A stretch of 64,000 nt of DNA from Bathymodiolus thermophilus thioautotrophic gill symbiont (GTDB taxonomy: Bacteria > Pseudomonadota > Gammaproteobacteria > PS1 > Pseudothioglobaceae): the NCBI RefSeq assembly GCF_003711265.1, contig NZ_CP024634.1, positions 1,612,001 to 1,676,000 on the forward strand, in the 5' to 3' direction. Within the stretch, counting starts at the first letter, position 1; the number at the start of each line of letters is the position of its first letter. Below, one piece after another: positions 38,366 to 46,345 of this stretch. The notes below the pieces were generated by a model that had not been told where the DNA came from, did not search any database, and worked only from the letters and a program-made list of their open reading frames with translations. Position numbers and translations under genes: made by a program.

Positions 38366-38575
38366 AGACACCTTTGCATAAATATTAATTAAAGGTCAAT
38401 TTTCACTCATTTATAAATTTTTATAAAGCCCATTTTAACCCTGCCAGAATAAGCTTTATAAAAATTTACAACTGAATAAAATTTACCCTTTAGTTTAACA
38501 TTCACACCTAATGCAGGGATGTTAAATTGACAAAAATTAAATGTTGTTAATTACCCATATTTATACAAAGGTCTC
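38366..38575. repeat. MITE-A relative, 210 bases, inserted between the secretin and PilO-like genes
   Basis: Ends AGACACCTTTGCATAAATATT and CCCATATTTATACAAAGGTCTC. The interior holds an inner hairpin (TTTATAAAGC...AGCTTTATAAAA) and the TAATGCAGGG block shared with the copies at 11811 and 31373. It interrupts an otherwise tightly packed operon, so the genes from pilO on may need their own promoter. No gene in 38196-38625. Confidence 0.7.
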
Positions 38576-38625
38576 AATATAATACTAGAAAAGTGCCTGC
38601 ATTGGTAAACCTATCTATCTTTTTT

Positions 38626-40122
38626 TTATTTTACAATTGTTGGTGTGATTAAAATCACAATCTCTCTACGCTCTAAAGATTTTTTCACACCTCTAAAGAA
38701 AAAATTCATAATGCCATCACTAGGTAAGCCCTTAACTGCACTAGCGATTTTTGACGCAATTAACCCACCTAGGTGTATTGTCCTTCCACTTTCAACAATC
38801 ACTTGAGTGGTTAATTTTTGTAGTGCAATATTAGGCGTCTGAAACTCTTGAACCGAGCCTTCAACACCACTCGTTAGCGTTGAAAATGATTTGATGCTTG
38901 ATATAATTGGCACAATATCAACAACAATACGATTGTCTGGCAAAATTTTAGGTGTTACGCGCATATCAACACCAACATTCATTCTTTGAACTTCTGCTGT
39001 GATTGAAACTTGACCTTGTGCATCTTTTTCCGATTCAATGGAGGAGATGTAGCTGAATTCATCGCCTGTGGTAATATAAGCCTCACGACCATTAGTCACA
39101 GTAATATTAGGCTGATTGTCAACTTTAACCTTGCCCTGCTTACGCAAAAAATTAAGCATTGCACCAAGTGTAATCTTTTTACCCAAGTCCAGTACGACAG
39201 ACTCAGGGGTACCTAGTGTTATATACCCAGAACCTTTAATTTCTTGTTTTGACTTGCTTTCAATTTTAAAGGCAGACGATTGCCGAGAGATAAGACTCCA
39301 ATCAATGCCCCTGCCAACCGATTCATCCACAATAACATCAAGTACCTGAACCTGCAAGTGCACTTGACGATTGCTTGACTTAATTAAACCGCCAAGCCAA
39401 GCATCAACCGCTTTAATCTTAGAAGGTAGCGCAATTGCAGAAATAGTGCCTTGTTGTTGATTGTGCATCACAAGAGCAATGCGCTTTTTTTCTTGGGACT
39501 TGGATGGTCTATTAGAGCGAATGGTTTCGTTACTGCCATCAGAAGAGACAATGGACTTAACTTGATTAACAATATTCATCCAGGCATAATTTGATTTCAC
39601 TCCAGACTTGGATTTGGATTTAAAATTAGATTTAGGATTAGACGATGTCAAACTTAAAGTGTTGTTTATTGATAGTGTTTGTAAATTCCATGTTTTTGAC
39701 TGAATGGATTTTATATAGACAATGCCATTATTTAATTCAACACTGTATCCCGTTATATTTTGCAGATAATCAAAATAACGAGACAGCGTTTGATTGTTAA
39801 ATTTAACATGAAATTTCTTACTTAAATCCACGCCTGAATCTGGCGACACCGACAAAGAATTATCGGCAAAATCTATGGCGGCGATAATATTAATGGGCTG
39901 ATTAACCGAAACATTTACTTTTTGCGCAAGCTTCAAATCTTGTGGCTCTTTAATGCTAATGAAAGCAGGCGTCGGCACTTTTTCAAAGGCAACTGGTGCA
40001 AGCTTTTGGGATAACATTCCCTTAACCTTGCTGCTTGTGTTTTTTTCATATTCGTTACTATTGCAACCTGACATAATGAGCGCCAATGGTACAAGTATTA
40101 AAATTAATTTCTTCATTGTCAT
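38626..40122 (-). CDS. PilN-type lipoprotein secretin
   Basis: The 498-residue outer-membrane gate of the pilus. Signal peptide with lipobox LALIMSGC; an N-domain (FADNSLSVSPDSGVDLS, LQNITGYSVELNNGIVYI); and a C-terminal secretin beta-barrel with VHLQVQVLDVIVDESVGRG, TVTNGREAYITTGDEFSYI, the VGVDMRVTPKIL strand and the terminal LGGLIASK...REIVILITP motif. A lipidated secretin is characteristic of R64 and bundle-forming type IVB pili. It overlaps the PilL-like stop. Confidence 0.88.
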   Translation of the reverse strand: MTMKKLILILVPLALIMSGCNSNEYEKNTSSKVKGMLSQKLAPVAFEKVPTPAFISIKEPQDLKLAQKVNVSVNQPINIIAAIDFADNSLSVSPDSGVDLSKKFHVKFNNQTLSRYFDYLQNITGYSVELNNGIVYIKSIQSKTWNLQTLSINNTLSLTSSNPKSNFKSKSKSGVKSNYAWMNIVNQVKSIVSSDGSNETIRSNRPSKSQEKKRIALVMHNQQQGTISAIALPSKIKAVDAWLGGLIKSSNRQVHLQVQVLDVIVDESVGRGIDWSLISRQSSAFKIESKSKQEIKGSGYITLGTPESVVLDLGKKITLGAMLNFLRKQGKVKVDNQPNITVTNGREAYITTGDEFSYISSIESEKDAQGQVSITAEVQRMNVGVDMRVTPKILPDNRIVVDIVPIISSIKSFSTLTSGVEGSVQEFQTPNIALQKLTTQVIVESGRTIHLGGLIASKIASAVKGLPSDGIMNFFFRGVKKSLERREIVILITPTIVK

Positions 40123-40955
40123 TATTTGATCACCTTAGTGTTGTTGCGCACAACCAAAATTTTTAACTTTTTATAAAAATACCCTGTAGCCCCCACATTT
40201 AACAGTATTTGTTTAATAACATTTTCACGCTTCAGATCTTCAGATATTGCACTCACAGTTTTTTGACTAAGCCCTTCCCCCTCTAGCCTAACACGCCAAC
40301 CATTTGGCAATATTTTACCAAGCGCTTCAGATAGCAACTCATCGTTAATTGATATAGCCGCCACTTCATCTAACGCACCTGGGTTTATAACGCCTTTTAA
40401 TAAGACCTTGGTATTGGGACTCAACGCTTGCAATGCAGTGCCTCCGATTTGAATAATTTGAACCGTTCTAGTTATCTCATCCACTTGCAAATCCCATGCA
40501 GCGCCTAGTAAAACTTTAATTGCCCTTTTAAGTGCAATTGGCCCAATGGTTCGATGCACCTCTGGCAAGCTAAATTTGTTCACTTGTTCAGACGCATAAT
40601 TATTATCGAGTGTATAACCTGATTTAACCAAAATATCTTCAATCGCCTGCTTTACGGTGACTATTGATTTTGCAAATTTAATGCTAATAACGACATCAAG
40701 TGGATTCGCCTGTGCAAATGTTTCAATATTTCTAATCGTTATTTGGCTGTCTGTTGTTTTCTTTGGATCTTTGGCTGGGGTAGAAGTTTTTTGAGGATTT
40801 TGAGTGGTGAGAGTGACTGGCACAGGATTTTGTGATTTAATTTGTGATTTAATTTTTGATTTAATTTGACTGCCTGTATTTTGTTTAGATTTATTTGTAT
40901 TGCAACTAGCCATCACTAGCATCAATGGCACAAGTATTAAAATTAATTTATTCAT
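40122..40955 (-). CDS. PilL/TcpQ-like pilus lipoprotein (PFGI-1 element type)
   Basis: 277 residues with lipobox LVMASC. Central motif VHRTIGPIALKRAIKVLLG then AAWDLQVDEITRTVQII is characteristic of PilL of PFGI-1-class integrative elements and of TcpQ domains that stabilise the secretin. Its signal-peptide DNA is nearly identical to that of the adjacent secretin gene. First of the tightly linked pilus genes. Confidence 0.75.
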   Translation of the reverse strand: MNKLILILVPLMLVMASCNTNKSKQNTGSQIKSKIKSQIKSQNPVPVTLTTQNPQKTSTPAKDPKKTTDSQITIRNIETFAQANPLDVVISIKFAKSIVTVKQAIEDILVKSGYTLDNNYASEQVNKFSLPEVHRTIGPIALKRAIKVLLGAAWDLQVDEITRTVQIIQIGGTALQALSPNTKVLLKGVINPGALDEVAAISINDELLSEALGKILPNGWRVRLEGEGLSQKTVSAISEDLKRENVIKQILLNVGATGYFYKKLKILVVRNNTKVIK

Positions 40956-41246
40956 TATATTTGCGTTTAATTATTTATTATATTGTTCTTTACTATAATT
41001 TTACTCTATTTATTACCTTTTTACTTATTTATCCTTTAACCTGTATGATTATCAACAATTTTTAAAAAAATATATCAATTTAACACACCCAGTAATGGTA
41101 TGCTAAATTTTAGACAATAAAAATCCCACAAATCCACATTAAGGTCGCCAGTTTTCCTACATACACTTGCTTGGTTTTATTTGAGAATATTGACGACTCT
41201 CAACACCATGCCATTGGTCTTTTTCATGATAAAAAAGACCTTATTT

Positions 41247-41840
41247 TTATTTTAGCAGTATTTGATTGTTTGGGGCATTAACATCGTTATTAATAAAAAA
41301 CTTTAATTCTCGCCATATTGAATTGACAGAATAATTGTTGTCTCTTGAAAAGGTTAAAATGTCTTGGGCGTTAATGGATTGATTTTTTACTAAAAATGAT
41401 TCAAAAAACTTATCAGCTGTGCTTTGCGGTATTGCCTTATTGCTTTTATGAATCTCTGAATCGTTCACTTTAAAATCTTGACGCAACTGTGTATGTGTGC
41501 GATTTGTATGGGTTTTAATAAAATATCTAATCATTTCAAAACTTGCACCAGATGTAATTAAATTATTAATTAAAATTTCTTGCTCATACTGCTTTGAATG
41601 GTTGATTAATACGCTCACCAAAATATTTGAATCCACTTGTGTTTGTATGGACAACGCCTTCTCAAAAGCCAAAGTTAGCAACTTAAGATCTTTGTTGCTA
41701 ATTTTAGACAGACAAGCAATAGCTTTGTCATCTAACCCCATTTGATATAGCCTTGCTATGTCGTTATTAGCAATGCAATTGCAAGCTATAATAGTAAAAT
41801 TCTGACTTATTAAACCCTTCACCGTTTGTAATGAATTCAT
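41247..41840 (-). CDS. DUF2857-family protein (integrative-element marker)
   Basis: 197 residues. The N-terminal part (NDIARLYQMGLDDKAIACLSKIS, VDSNILVSVLINHSKQYEQE, LINNLITSGASFEMIRYFI) fits the DUF2857 pattern found in SPI-7/PFGI-1 integrative conjugative elements, a probable regulator with small helical motifs. The ATG at 41840 is chosen over a TTG four codons upstream. It is 291 bases upstream of the pilL-like gene in the same direction. Its presence points to an integrative-element origin of the pilus locus. Confidence 0.65.
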   Translation of the reverse strand: MNSLQTVKGLISQNFTIIACNCIANNDIARLYQMGLDDKAIACLSKISNKDLKLLTLAFEKALSIQTQVDSNILVSVLINHSKQYEQEILINNLITSGASFEMIRYFIKTHTNRTHTQLRQDFKVNDSEIHKSNKAIPQSTADKFFESFLVKNQSINAQDILTFSRDNNYSVNSIWRELKFFINNDVNAPNNQILLK

Positions 41841-41842
41841 AA

Positions 41843-42078
41843 TTAGTTCCAAGATGCAACATTTTCAGTGGTTACTGTGCGCACAATCTGACAACAAACT
41901 GCCTTAAGATTAGCAACATTTTGCCACACATCAGACTCCAGTCTATCTTTAACGCTTTGCAAACTAGGCGCTTTAAATTTATGCGTTACAGACAATTTAT
42001 TTCTTTTAAAGAAATGTCCAAAGACTCAATATTAATTGTCCTTAGATTTGCACTTGGGGCTTTTTCTATTTTTAACAT
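41843..42078 (-). pseudogene. Short frameshifted ORF upstream of the DUF2857 gene
   Basis: A good ribosome site (AGGAGATA) precedes an ATG at 42078 that opens MLKIEKAPSANLRTINIESL. This frame stops after 27 codons at NCL. A shifted frame continues without stop (SVTHKFKAPSLQSVKDRLES, DVWQNVANLKAVCC) to 41843, just before the DUF2857 start. A single-base indel near 41995 would restore about 79 codons. Family not recognised; probably another element-associated small gene, or programmed frameshifting. Confidence 0.5.
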
Positions 42079-42190
42079 TATCTCCTCTTACTTTGTACCA
42101 ATTTTTTAATTGGGTATTAACTAGTTAAGCGGCTCTTTTCTGAAATTATCAAACAAAATCTTGCGTAGGCTTTGCTTGCAATTATTAAAT

Positions 42191-42248
42191 GAGACCTTTG
42201 CATAAATTATGAATAATCATCAAGAATCCATATTTATACAAAGGTCTC
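42191..42248. repeat. Internally deleted MITE-A (58 bp)
   Basis: GAGACCTTTGCATAAATTATG directly joined to CATATTTATACAAAGGTCTC through AATAATCATCAAGAATC: both ends with the interior lost. The surrounding 306-base gap (42079-42384) shows no gene. Confidence 0.8.
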
Positions 42249-42384
42249 TAAATTTAAATTCACATTTTATAAAGGGGAGTATTTAAACACATTTTTATTC
42301 ATTCCCTTAAACTTTATCAGCTTTGTTCTAGCGCAACCCAAAATAACTTAATGCCGTTAAATGCGTAAACTGAATCATTAAAAC

Positions 42385-42989
42385 TCAAGATCCTTTATCA
42401 ATTTTTGTACAAAGCAATACACCACATGACCAGTCCATATTAATCACAGACAAATCGATTCTGCTGTTTAAAACCTCCAACAATTCTTTCACTTTTAATT
42501 CGTGCCCTTCTGGCCAATTTTCTTGTTCTTTCATATCGTCAATAATATACAACCCGCCTATATTCAACATATCCAAAGTTTGTGCTAACAATTGATACTT
42601 ACCAGACTAGGTATCTGCAAAGATAAAGTCAAATTTTTTCTGTTCTTTATATATCCTTTGTATAAACTCATCCCCATCTTCGCACACCAAGGTTAATCTC
42701 TCATCGTGGCCTAAATATTTATTGGCTATGTCCAATAAGGTTTGATCGTTATCCATGGTAATTAATGTGTCAGTATTGCTCATTCCATCCAATATCCATG
42801 ATGTTGACATCCAGTTCCAGTGCCCAATTCTAAGAAAGAACAGCCGTTATTTTTAGTTGCTGCAAGTGTTCTCAGTAAAGCGCCAACATCATTTTCGCTT
42901 GTCATATTGAAATTTATTTTTTGCGTGTCTTGGATTATTGCATCCAATGCCAATGGTTTTTTAACCTTTTTATTATTTATCATTCTCAA
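42385..42989 (-). pseudogene. Broken O-methyltransferase (class I SAM-dependent)
   Basis: Three consecutive pieces reconstruct one protein of about 200 residues: MRMINNKKVKKPLALDAII...FLELGTGTG (SAM-binding loop), ILDGMSNTDTLITMDND...KFDFIFADT, and SGKYQLLAQTLDMLNIGGLYIIDDM. The first break is a frameshift at about 42780-42810 right after the GTGTG motif. The second is an in-frame TAG at 42607-42609 in FADT-stop-SGKY, where the family usually has Trp (TGG to TAG). Two lesions in conserved positions mark a dead gene. It is related to caffeoyl-CoA/catechol-type O-methyltransferases. Confidence 0.85.
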
Positions 42990-43064
42990 TCCTTTTTTTT
43001 AGCTCTAAGCGCGTTCTTTCTGTGCAAAACAAATATGACCTTGTATTTTACCTATCATTATATT

Positions 43065-43097
43065 AAGGTCTTTGCATAAATATGAGCAATCATCATG
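43065..43097. repeat. Solo MITE-A end next to recQ
   Basis: AAGGTCTTTGCATAAATATGAGCAATCATC lies just past the recQ stop codon, without a second end. It is possibly the scar of the event that copied the recQ tail to 57068. Confidence 0.6.
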
Positions 43098-43102
43098 CTT
43101 TT

Positions 43103-45229
43103 TTAATCTATTTGATTAAGCTGTTTAAAAATTGCTAAATGGTGGTGTATTTTTTCAATTGAACCCACTTCTTCAAGACCTTGCATAATCCAGTGAGTAA
43201 CGGTTTCGTTGGTGGGAACTGTGGCGAATAATTGTTGTCTTTTGGTGTGTTCAATTTTGCCGATGTTTGCCAGTTTGTTGATGTGGCTGAGTACGGTGGA
43301 GAGGGTTAAATCGCGTTGTTGACAAATGTGCTCTATGGTTTCCTCTTGCTCGATGAGTGCTAGAGTGGCTTGGTAAGTGGGGTGTAGTTTTTGGGTGGTG
43401 GGCTTGGTTTTGGCGATGGGCGCTTGAAAATCATCTGTTCTTAGGGTGGCTAACAGGTCTAAAAAACGAGTGCCGTATTTTTCAAGTTTGATTTTTCCCA
43501 CACCGTTAATTTGTAGTAGTTTTTCTTCGCTATCGGGTAAAAAATGTGCCATCTCTGTTAAGGCTTTATTGTCAAAAATAATATAAGCAGGCATATTCTC
43601 TTCTCTGGCAATTTCTCGTCTAAGGGCTTGCAAGGCCTCTAAAATCTTTTCATCTACTGCGTATTCTTGTTGTTTAATTTGCGTAACAACTTTAGTGTTT
43701 TGTTGTAAATTGCGACTGCGAATATCTACGGCTTGTTCCGATTTTAAGATTTTCATGGCAAAATTGGTTAACTTTAAAGCTTTAAATTCATTGACCGTTA
43801 ATGCGTCTATTTCCAACAAACGGTCGCCAATAATTTTCCACAAAGCCTTACTGGTCGCATTGCCAATACCATAGACGGATAAATCTTGATGCCCATTGTT
43901 GAGTACTTTTTTGTTTTTTGAGCCTAATAACACATCAACAATATACACTTGTCCAAAATTTTGCTCGGTGCGGTAAACGGTTGATAAAAACATCTTTGCC
44001 TGTTCGCTAATGTCGCTGCGCTCAACATCGGGATTTAAGCAATTGTCACATTGGGTTTCGCATTTGGGCATCTCATCATCAAAATAATGACTGAGTGCCT
44101 GATGTCGACAACTTTCAGAAAAGGCGTATTTTTTAATTAAATTAAGTTTGTGGTAGGCTAAATTTCGGTACTCTTCGTCTTCAATATCGGCAATAAAACG
44201 CCCTAATAAGCCCAAATCTGCTGTGGAATAAAGCAACAAAACTTCACTTTTCATACCATCTCTGCCTGCCCTACCCATTTCTTGGTAATACGCTTCCATG
44301 GTTTTAGGGATAGTCATGTGTACTACGAAACGGATGTTGCTCTTATCAATACCCATTCCAAAAGCAATGGTGGCAACCATGATGTCAATCTCATCATTCA
44401 CAAAATCGCTGAATGCTTGGTGGCGCTCTTCGGTGGGCAATCCAGCGTGGTAAGCGCGCACTTTTAAGCCTTGGGTGCTTAGAAATGCACTCAATGATTC
44501 GGTGTTTTTCCGTGACAAAGTATAAATAATACCCTGCTCATTCGTGTGATTTTTCAAAAAATCTAATAATTGTTGATGCCCATTGCCCTGCCTAGATTGA
44601 ACGCTAATAAACAAATTATCTCGATAAATTTTGCCACGAATAATATTGTCGCTACGGCTAAATTGTAATTGATTAACAATGTCTTTTTCCACTTGCGTGG
44701 TCGCTGTTGCCGTAAAAGCGGCAATGCCGACTTCGGGGAAATGGGACTTTAACAAACCCAGTTGACGATAATCTGCACGGAATTCATGCCCCCATTCACT
44801 AACGCAATGGGCTTCGTCAATAGCAAAAAAGGCAATATTGAGTGTGGTTAAAAAATTCAAAAACTGCTCATTTTGTAAGCGCTCGGGAGCAACGAAAACC
44901 AGTTTTACTGCACCGTTTTGCAAATCATTTTGTGCTTGCCAAATTTCCTCCCCACTTTGCATAGACGACATCATTACTGATCGAATTCCCTTTGCTGTCA
45001 AGCCGTGAACTTGATCTTGCATCAATGCCAACAAAGGGGAAACCACTACCACGACCCCCTCCATCAACAACGCCGGCAATTGATAACATAACGATTTTCC
45101 GCCCCCTGTTGGCAAGATTAGTAGTACATCTTCACGATTCAAAATTTTATCCACCACCGCTTCTTGCAATGGACGGAATGCATCAAACCCGAAAGTGTTT
45201 TGTAGTAGTTGGTATTTATTTTTAAACAT
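43103..45229 (-). CDS. recQ: ATP-dependent DNA helicase RecQ
   Basis: A 708-residue 3'-5' helicase of recombination and fork repair. Motif I (LPTGGGKSLCYQLPA), DEAH-type motif II (FAIDEAHCVSEWGHEFRADY), motif VI (YYQEMGRAGRDG), a zinc-binding region with four cysteines (CETQCDNCL), a winged-helix (RQC) region and a C-terminal HRDC domain near residue 530-600. Full length and intact. Confidence 0.96.
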   Translation of the reverse strand: MFKNKYQLLQNTFGFDAFRPLQEAVVDKILNREDVLLILPTGGGKSLCYQLPALLMEGVVVVVSPLLALMQDQVHGLTAKGIRSVMMSSMQSGEEIWQAQNDLQNGAVKLVFVAPERLQNEQFLNFLTTLNIAFFAIDEAHCVSEWGHEFRADYRQLGLLKSHFPEVGIAAFTATATTQVEKDIVNQLQFSRSDNIIRGKIYRDNLFISVQSRQGNGHQQLLDFLKNHTNEQGIIYTLSRKNTESLSAFLSTQGLKVRAYHAGLPTEERHQAFSDFVNDEIDIMVATIAFGMGIDKSNIRFVVHMTIPKTMEAYYQEMGRAGRDGMKSEVLLLYSTADLGLLGRFIADIEDEEYRNLAYHKLNLIKKYAFSESCRHQALSHYFDDEMPKCETQCDNCLNPDVERSDISEQAKMFLSTVYRTEQNFGQVYIVDVLLGSKNKKVLNNGHQDLSVYGIGNATSKALWKIIGDRLLEIDALTVNEFKALKLTNFAMKILKSEQAVDIRSRNLQQNTKVVTQIKQQEYAVDEKILEALQALRREIAREENMPAYIIFDNKALTEMAHFLPDSEEKLLQINGVGKIKLEKYGTRFLDLLATLRTDDFQAPIAKTKPTTQKLHPTYQATLALIEQEETIEHICQQRDLTLSTVLSHINKLANIGKIEHTKRQQLFATVPTNETVTHWIMQGLEEVGSIEKIHHHLAIFKQLNQID

Positions 45230-45480
45230 AGGTTTGTTTCAATGGCAAAAGATTTTTAGGGGTCCTTGTCGCATATTGTTCACCATTGTGATTTAATAAA
45301 TAATTATACTCAATAAACACCGTCTTTATGGTATTTTTTATATCCACTGCTTGCACTTTATGAATCCGAATGACAATAAATTTTCGGTGTATTTGTGTAT
45401 AATCTTTTATTATTTTAAAGATTTTAGAAGCATAACAATAAAAAATATACTACAATATAACCAAAATAAAATAGGAAATT

Positions 45481-46176
45481 ATGAATCACATAAAAACTCT
45501 AAAATTAGGTTGCATTCCAGCGAGTAACACTATATTACTAACAGGGATACTTTTATTGATATGGGCCTTCGGCTCTTATTTAATTTATATACTAACCACA
45601 CAAAGCCCAATTTTATGCTTCCCCCCTTTTTCTGGATGCACCTCCATTTCTAATGCGGGAGACTACCCTTTTTCAGGTCTTTTTTATAGGTCATTGATCT
45701 TGCCACTTGCCCCGTTATTAGGGCTATCCATGTATTTTATTATTCAGTTTTTAAAAAAAATAAATCCGCATATACACTCAAATATTAAACACACATTGTT
45801 TGCACTTGGCTGCATTATTCTACCTATTTCTCTTATTATTACAGAAGCCTTTAAAGATGGTCATCGGTCTCATCCAAGTTACATTATAGAACTACATGTG
45901 CTTTTTGCAGGGATTGCATTTTTAACACTTATCATATTTCAGGTAATCGCTTCTTTTCAATTACTTAAAGCGCAAAATAGTATTTTTTACAAATTTATAT
46001 TTTTCTTTTCACTGTTGCCTATAATGCTTATTATGCTTCAACTCCTAACGCACATTCAACATATAAACGATATTGTAGAATGGAATGTTTTTACTGTTGT
46101 TATAATTTGGAATATTCTTATTGGGCTTAGAATGAGAAAATATAAAGAAAGTTCTTTGGAAGCAAATAAACAATAA
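45481..46176 (+). CDS. Six-helix membrane protein, possibly Frag1/DRAM-like
   Basis: 231 residues with about six hydrophobic segments (TILLTGILLLIWAFGSYLIY, SLILPLAPLLGLSMYFII, TLFALGCIILPISLIITEAF and others). The extracytoplasmic CFPPFSGCTSISNAGDYP loop after helix 1 resembles the (P)xIS-x-(A/T)G loop of Frag1/DRAM/Sfk1 and DUF998 proteins; the similarity is weak. It is a lone gene facing convergently the M61 peptidase gene. Function unknown. Confidence 0.55.
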   Translation: MNHIKTLKLGCIPASNTILLTGILLLIWAFGSYLIYILTTQSPILCFPPFSGCTSISNAGDYPFSGLFYRSLILPLAPLLGLSMYFIIQFLKKINPHIHSNIKHTLFALGCIILPISLIITEAFKDGHRSHPSYIIELHVLFAGIAFLTLIIFQVIASFQLLKAQNSIFYKFIFFFSLLPIMLIMLQLLTHIQHINDIVEWNVFTVVIIWNILIGLRMRKYKESSLEANKQ

Positions 46177-46193
46177 ACTGGGATCGTGTTATA

Positions 46194-46344
46194 GCATTTT
46201 CAAAAATAAAATGAATGATATGGCAAGACCTTTGTATAAATATGAATCATTCATACTTTATACAAAGGTCTCTACTTATTAACAGTACAGATGTTTTACT
46301 AAGGATGAGCGTCAGATTACTTGGTTTATTTTTAAAAAAGTAGC
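46194..46344. repeat. MITE-B copy carrying a nested MITE-A
   Basis: A second repeat family: outer ends GCATTTTCAAAAATAAAATGAAT and TTGGTTTATTTTTAAAAAAGTAGC, with TGAGCGTCAGATTACTTGG near the right end. The same ends and internal words occur at 54359 and 56851. A short MITE-A (46225-46272) is inserted inside. Confidence 0.6.
46225..46272. repeat. Short palindromic MITE-A inside MITE-B
   Basis: AAGACCTTTGTATAAATATGA followed at once by TCATACTTTATACAAAGGTCTC: a 48-base perfect-looking palindrome retaining only the two ends. Confidence 0.8.
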
Positions 46345-46345
46345 A

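Noticed and set aside
30640-41840. Calling the locus a type II secretion system
   Set aside because: Lipoprotein secretin, PilL and PilV-like proteins and the lack of GspD/G/K-type genes fit a type IVB pilus better.
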